A stretch of 64,000 nucleotides of DNA from the NCBI GenBank assembly GCA_035605695.1, contig DATNGZ010000077.1, positions 35,316 to 99,315 of the forward strand. The letters are read 5' to 3'. Shown here one piece after another: positions 61,242 through 64,000 of this stretch. The DNA is from VRUE01 sp035605695 (GTDB lineage Bacteria > Actinomycetota > Thermoleophilia > Solirubrobacterales > 70-9). The notes beneath the pieces were generated by a model, which saw only the letters and a list, made by a program, of their open reading frames with translations, ran no database searches and was not told the DNA's origin. The stretch's first letter is position 1. Every line of letters begins with the position of its first letter. The position numbers and the translations under genes were made by a program.

Positions 61242-62555
61242 CTACTCGCCGGGACCGTATCGAGTCGTTTGTTGCGAGAAGTAGGTGATGAGGCCCATAA
61301 GGGCATAGCGCAGCTCTTTGAGCCGCTCGACAGCTTCCTCCATGGAGACTCCGTACTCGCCTCTGAGCTTGTTCTCAAGCATGTCGCCTTGGCGGTGGAT
61401 GCGACCAATTGTTTCTTTTGCCGCTTCGTCTTGGTGTCCCTGGCGGATTGAGACGAGGAGGGTCAGGCCCAGTCCGAGGAGGAAAACGATGCCAATTAGG
61501 GCCGAGACAATGGAGACCGCGCCAGCGAGTTCACTATGAGACTGGACAGCGGCGATCTCGCTGCCACTGAAAGAGGCGAGTACATAACGGCCGAAATCAA
61601 TCAGCGATGGTGGGTTCGTGTAGGTGAAGGCGGCACTATCTATCTTGTATATCGCGTAGTTCACCAACGTCAAAGTGGCCAGAGTTTGCACAAAGAGACC
61701 GAGGTACCCGACAAAGTTAAGGAGGACCGCGAAGGAGCTACGCCGATATTGGTCAAGCTGATAGGCCCAGAAACCGAGAACTCGATGAATGAGAACGGCA
61801 TTGGCAAGCTTCGACGTAAAAGCTTGCTGTTGCTCGGAATCAAAGATCTCGATGTCTTCGCTCCTTAGCTCCTCACTTAGCGCGGCTATTCCCTCCATGC
61901 GATCACTCCCCACTACGCGCTCGATTGTTGTTGCCTGAAAGCTCAGAAACCGAGCTGGTCGAATCGAGAAGCGAATAGTTCGCCAGAAAGAACTGACCAA
62001 GACGGCCACTAGGGCCAGCATGCTCGCTATTAGAAGCGCATTCAAGTCGGTAGCGAGGATGAACACCGCAGCGAAGATCCAGGCTGCGGTGGCAATCGCG
62101 ACGTAGCGGAAGCTGCCGAGAAGGTCAACGACCACGTTGGCAACCGCGAAGAAGGCGAGCCAACTGCGAGTCTTGATCAGAGTTTTGGGGAGCTTCCAGA
62201 GCAGCACCACCAAGGGGAAAATTAGAACGTAGAGCAAGATCGCCTGAGGCTTTAGTCGCCGACCAACCAACGCTGCCCCGGCAAGCAGCGCGAGGAAGAT
62301 CAGCACCCGATAGTTAGCGAGAGTTTCAGCCCCTGGGGAAATCAATCCAAGGACGGCGCGGTCGACGTCGAAGACAAAGACTTGGAGAACGGCATAGATC
62401 CAGAAGGCGCTGGCGAAGAGGTCGACAATGGGTCGGACCCTTTCCCAGCGCATGAGCCAGTCTTTGCGCTCGAAGGTGGGAGAAGCTATGCCGGTGCCGC
62501 TGTTGTCTTTCTCAACGAGGTCGTAGTTGACCTTTGCCCAGATGTCACCCGCCAT
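61242..62555 (-). CDS. Polytopic membrane protein of unknown function
   Basis: A 437-residue protein. Early hydrophobic segments (FASAFWIYAVLQVFVF, VLIFLALLAGAALVG, AILLYVLIFPLVVLL, VAIATAAWIFAAVFILATD, LLIASMLALVAVLVSSFW) are followed by a cytoplasmic region (about 205-265). Further helices come near 280-300 and 355-385, then a C-terminal charged helix (QGDMLENKLRGEYGVSMEE). The segment SLIDFGRYVLASFSG followed by a helix resembles a pore-helix layout, but no GYG filter is seen. It may be a channel-like or toxin-associated protein. It is preceded by a repeated upstream element at 62626-62710. Confidence 0.7.
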   Translation of the reverse strand: MAGDIWAKVNYDLVEKDNSGTGIASPTFERKDWLMRWERVRPIVDLFASAFWIYAVLQVFVFDVDRAVLGLISPGAETLANYRVLIFLALLAGAALVGRRLKPQAILLYVLIFPLVVLLWKLPKTLIKTRSWLAFFAVANVVVDLLGSFRYVAIATAAWIFAAVFILATDLNALLIASMLALVAVLVSSFWRTIRFSIRPARFLSFQATTIERVVGSDRMEGIAALSEELRSEDIEIFDSEQQQAFTSKLANAVLIHRVLGFWAYQLDQYRRSSFAVLLNFVGYLGLFVQTLATLTLVNYAIYKIDSAAFTYTNPPSLIDFGRYVLASFSGSEIAAVQSHSELAGAVSIVSALIGIVFLLGLGLTLLVSIRQGHQDEAAKETIGRIHRQGDMLENKLRGEYGVSMEEAVERLKELRYALMGLITYFSQQTTRYGPGE

Positions 62556-62625
62556 CCGCTGGCTCTCCCTTCCGCCATATCGATTCCGCGACCCTAGCGG
62601 GGCGAACAGCCGGTCCGATTAGGTT

Positions 62626-62710
62626 GAGAGAGACCTTCGATCGAAACATCGCAAACCCGTCATTTCGCGGAAATGTCATAGAACGCCGCAAACGGCTCTG
62701 TAGAGGGCGC
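62626..62710 (-). promoter_or_regulatory. Duplicated upstream element, copy 1
   Basis: This block and 63601-63688 share several matched pieces, including the identical AACGCCGCAAACGGCTCT (62682-62699 and 63661-63678). Each copy lies just upstream of a minus-strand gene (starts at 62555 and 63573). It may be a shared promoter or operator. Confidence 0.5.
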
Positions 62711-62780
62711 TAGGTGGCCTAAAGACCAAGGGTCGAAGAAGAACCTCCGCCGGGCACTCCTCTTGCTTTTCCTGCCAGGG

Positions 62781-63095
62781 TTAGTGGCATCCGGTCGCAG
62801 CCTCAAGGGCTCGACAGACCTCGGTCATCTTGTCGGAGCCCAACTCCGTGATCGGCTCGACCAGGAGTGCTTTCGGCACGGTCCTCAGATTGTCGAGACT
62901 GATCGCGCACTCGCGGGGCATGCCGTCGTTTGCGCCGAGTTGAACCTCGGTCTCGATGCCGCGAATTGTGCGGGTGACCAGGGCGACGACGACGTTGCGC
63001 AGTTTCGGGATCGCCTCATTGCGCGTCAGCACACAAACCGGCCGGCGTCCCTCCTCTGCCAGCTCTAGCCAGCAGACCTCGCCTCGGGCTACCAC
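62781..63095 (-). CDS. MazF/PemK-type toxin
   Basis: A 104-residue protein: VARGEVCWLELAEEGRRPV, VLTRNEAIPKLRNVVVALVT, EVQLGANDGMPRECAISLDN and KMTEVCRALEAATGC are MazF-family signatures, with the usual small beta-barrel. It is a sequence-specific mRNA endoribonuclease by family. The start is GTG at 63095, overlapping by 7 bp the stop of the upstream antitoxin gene. Confidence 0.88.
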   Translation of the reverse strand: MVARGEVCWLELAEEGRRPVCVLTRNEAIPKLRNVVVALVTRTIRGIETEVQLGANDGMPRECAISLDNLRTVPKALLVEPITELGSDKMTEVCRALEAATGCH

Positions 63096-63283
63096 CGCTC
63101 CTCGCGAATTGCCTCGCGGGCGTTTGCCGTCGCCCAGCGATCCTCGTGCCCGTCGGCCGAAGGGGCCTTGTCAGCGAGGTATGACGCCAGCTCATCGTGC
63201 GCCTCGACTACGCGGAGCGCAGCGGTTGCCTGCGCGTCGTTCCATTGAGGCGCTTGCTGGAGAAGTTTTTCCTTCGCTGTCAC
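63089..63283 (-). CDS. Probable MazF antitoxin
   Basis: A 64-residue protein from the GTG at 63283 (TAKEKLLQQAPQWNDAQAT, then LASYLADKAPSADG). It is charged, helical, and sits directly upstream of the MazF-type gene, the usual antitoxin position. It does not match a familiar DNA-binding antitoxin fold in an obvious way, so it is called from position and size. A longer start at 63325 is less likely. Confidence 0.7.
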   Translation of the reverse strand: MTAKEKLLQQAPQWNDAQATAALRVVEAHDELASYLADKAPSADGHEDRWATANAREAIREERW

Positions 63284-63324
63284 CGCTCGGATGGTACCGC
63301 GCGCTTCCGCGCTCGCCGAAGCCA

Positions 63325-63573
63325 CTACCGGCCCCGCCGAGCCTCATCGAGGGCAGCGACCCAGTTGGGGACCGGCTCGCCCGACGGGAATCGCCGCCAA
63401 GATTCCGGAAGCTCGGCCATCTCGGGCTCATCCCCCTCTTCTCTCTGTGCTTCGGCTTGGCCTGCCTGCCGCCGTTGGTGTTTTGCGGTCTGCTTTGCCT
63501 CGGCGCGAGTCATCCATGCGCCGCCACCGTTCTTCGCTCCGGCGTGCTCGGTCTTGATCCGCTCGTATGCCAC
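63325..63573 (-). CDS. Small conserved hypothetical protein (YERIKTEHAGAKNGGG type)
   Basis: An 82-residue protein from the GTG at 63573. The N-terminus AYERIKTEHAGAKNGGGAW is followed by RAEAKQTAKHQRRQAG and an acidic, proline-containing C-terminus. I recognise the N-terminal block as one that recurs in small bacterial proteins of unknown role. It lies upstream of the antitoxin gene and 28 bp from the duplicated element, so it may head a three-gene unit. Confidence 0.6.
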   Translation of the reverse strand: MAYERIKTEHAGAKNGGGAWMTRAEAKQTAKHQRRQAGQAEAQREEGDEPEMAELPESWRRFPSGEPVPNWVAALDEARRGR

Positions 63574-63600
63574 GGGCCCATGATAGGTGTTGTCTGCGCG

Positions 63601-63688
63601 GAGAGTTGCTGACCTTCGGTCGAAACGACCGCAACTGTCAAGTCGCAGAAAAGTCACAGAAACGCCGCAAACGGCTCTAGCAAGCGGC
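63601..63688 (-). promoter_or_regulatory. Duplicated upstream element, copy 2
   Basis: Related to 62626-62710 (see there). Read on the minus strand it contains TTGACA (from the plus-strand TGTCAA), a possible -35 box for the gene at 63573; no clear -10 is visible. Confidence 0.45.
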
Positions 63689-63696
63689 GGCTGGCT

Positions 63697-63743
63697 GGTC
63701 TACGAAACCGAAGGTCACAGGTTCGAATCCTGTCAGGCGCGTT
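63697..63743 (+). repeat. attR-like copy of the tRNA-Arg 3' half
   Basis: A 47-bp exact copy of 59201-59247. It carries the anticodon arm, variable loop and T arm and the 3' acceptor strand only, so it cannot form a tRNA. Confidence 0.95.
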
Positions 63744-63883
63744 CCTCGCTGTTCCTCGGAAGCCCGCGTGTTTCCCGGTGCAGAGCCGATTACGGCGCTT
63801 CGCTATCGTCGCTGCGAGTCTTTGGTGACAGCGAGTCGGCTAGCGTCCCGTGCACTGCTAATGGGATGGTAGGAAGAGCCAGC

Positions 63884-64000
63884 ATGGGATCCAAGGTGAT
63901 CAACTCGGTCGACTTCCGCGCGGCGCAGCACAAGCACTGGGACGCTGCTGCGGTGGGATGGAAGGAGTGGAGCGAGTTCAATGACAGGGCAGACCGGCAT
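63884..64000 (+). CDS. SAM-dependent methyltransferase N-terminus, 3'-partial
   Basis: An open frame from the ATG at 63884 to the window end (39 codons), starting MGSKVINSVDFRAAQHKHWD and continuing GWKEWSEFNDRA. This is the typical N-terminal helix of UbiE/Methyltransf_11-like proteins (x-W-D-x-x-A-x-G-W-x-x-W-x-E). A weak ribosome site (AGGAAG) lies about 12 bp upstream. The catalytic motifs lie beyond the window. Confidence 0.6.
   Translation, partial: MGSKVINSVDFRAAQHKHWDAAAVGWKEWSEFNDRADRH

Larger units (their letters stand above)
59201..63743. mobile_element. Small genomic island integrated at tRNA-Arg
   Basis: The 47-bp direct repeats at 59201 and 63697 enclose about 4.4 kb with a visibly lower GC content in several genes. 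Contents: a broken E1-like gene, an unknown small gene, a broken zinc-ribbon gene, a membrane protein and a MazEF-type pair with a small conserved neighbour. I see no integrase, so it is either a remnant or depends on an outside recombinase. The excised size would be about 4496 bp. Confidence 0.85.

Noticed and set aside
63697..63743. Second tRNA-Arg
   Set aside because: Only the 3' half is present; the acceptor 5' strand and D arm are missing, so it is an attachment-site copy.

Overview
The window is GC-rich and densely packed, with alanine-, arginine- and glutamate-rich proteins, a single groES-groEL operon behind a CIRCE-type operator, a 7Fe-type ferredoxin and a stand-alone Mrp ATPase. 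This suits a high-GC actinobacterium. Secreted Ig/RTX-like proteins and the D-arabinono-1,4-lactone oxidase plus amino-acid deaminase/aldolase pair make a Thermoleophilia/Solirubrobacterales-like organism my best guess, but that is inference. Many genes overlap by 4 bp (ATGA, GTGA) and several convergent pairs share a CTAG or CTAA at their stops.

Region 1 (1-34 kb) is a cell-surface polysaccharide locus. It holds a tandem GT4 glycosyltransferase, several small methyltransferases, a methyltransferase fused to an N,N-dimethylformamidase-like domain, a Wzx-type flippase, a sulfotransferase, a GT61 enzyme, very large coiled-coil multi-domain glycosyltransferases (GT2, CgeB-like and WsaF-like GT4), a NodB-like deacetylase, an AlgX/AlgJ-like protein that has lost its catalytic residues, and nucleotide-sugar genes (DegT aminotransferase, Gfo/Idh/MocA dehydrogenase, WecB/WbpI epimerase). 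It also has an initiating sugar-phosphate transferase, an O-antigen ligase/polymerase with TPRs and a secreted glycosidase-like protein. Together these suggest a Wzx/Wzy-type pathway making a decorated (methylated, possibly sulfated) glycan that contains an amino sugar.

Region 2 (34-53 kb) is mostly housekeeping: a Crp/Fnr regulator, an RTX-repeat secreted protein, ASCH and SRPBCC proteins, groES-groEL, ferredoxin, Mrp, cyclophilin, a K+ channel, an O-methyltransferase, an MFS transporter, the lactone oxidase/deaminase pair and two tRNA-Ser genes. A DUF559 endonuclease-fold gene is bracketed by two near-identical 49-bp palindromic repeats. A third palindrome with the same loop core lies upstream of groES.

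Region 3 (53-59 kb) starts beside tRNA-Ser(GCU) with an A/T-richer gene encoding a TIR domain fused to an EgtD-like methyltransferase, a plausible defence effector. P450, pyruvate kinase, enoyl-CoA hydratase and thioesterase genes follow.

Region 4 (59.2-63.7 kb) is a small genomic island in tRNA-Arg(ACG). A perfect 47-bp copy of the tRNA 3' half at 63697-63743 marks the far end. The island carries a frameshifted ThiF/E1-like gene, an unknown divergent gene, a frameshifted zinc-ribbon/helix-turn-helix gene, a membrane protein and a MazEF-type toxin-antitoxin pair. No integrase is visible. The window ends at the start of another methyltransferase gene.
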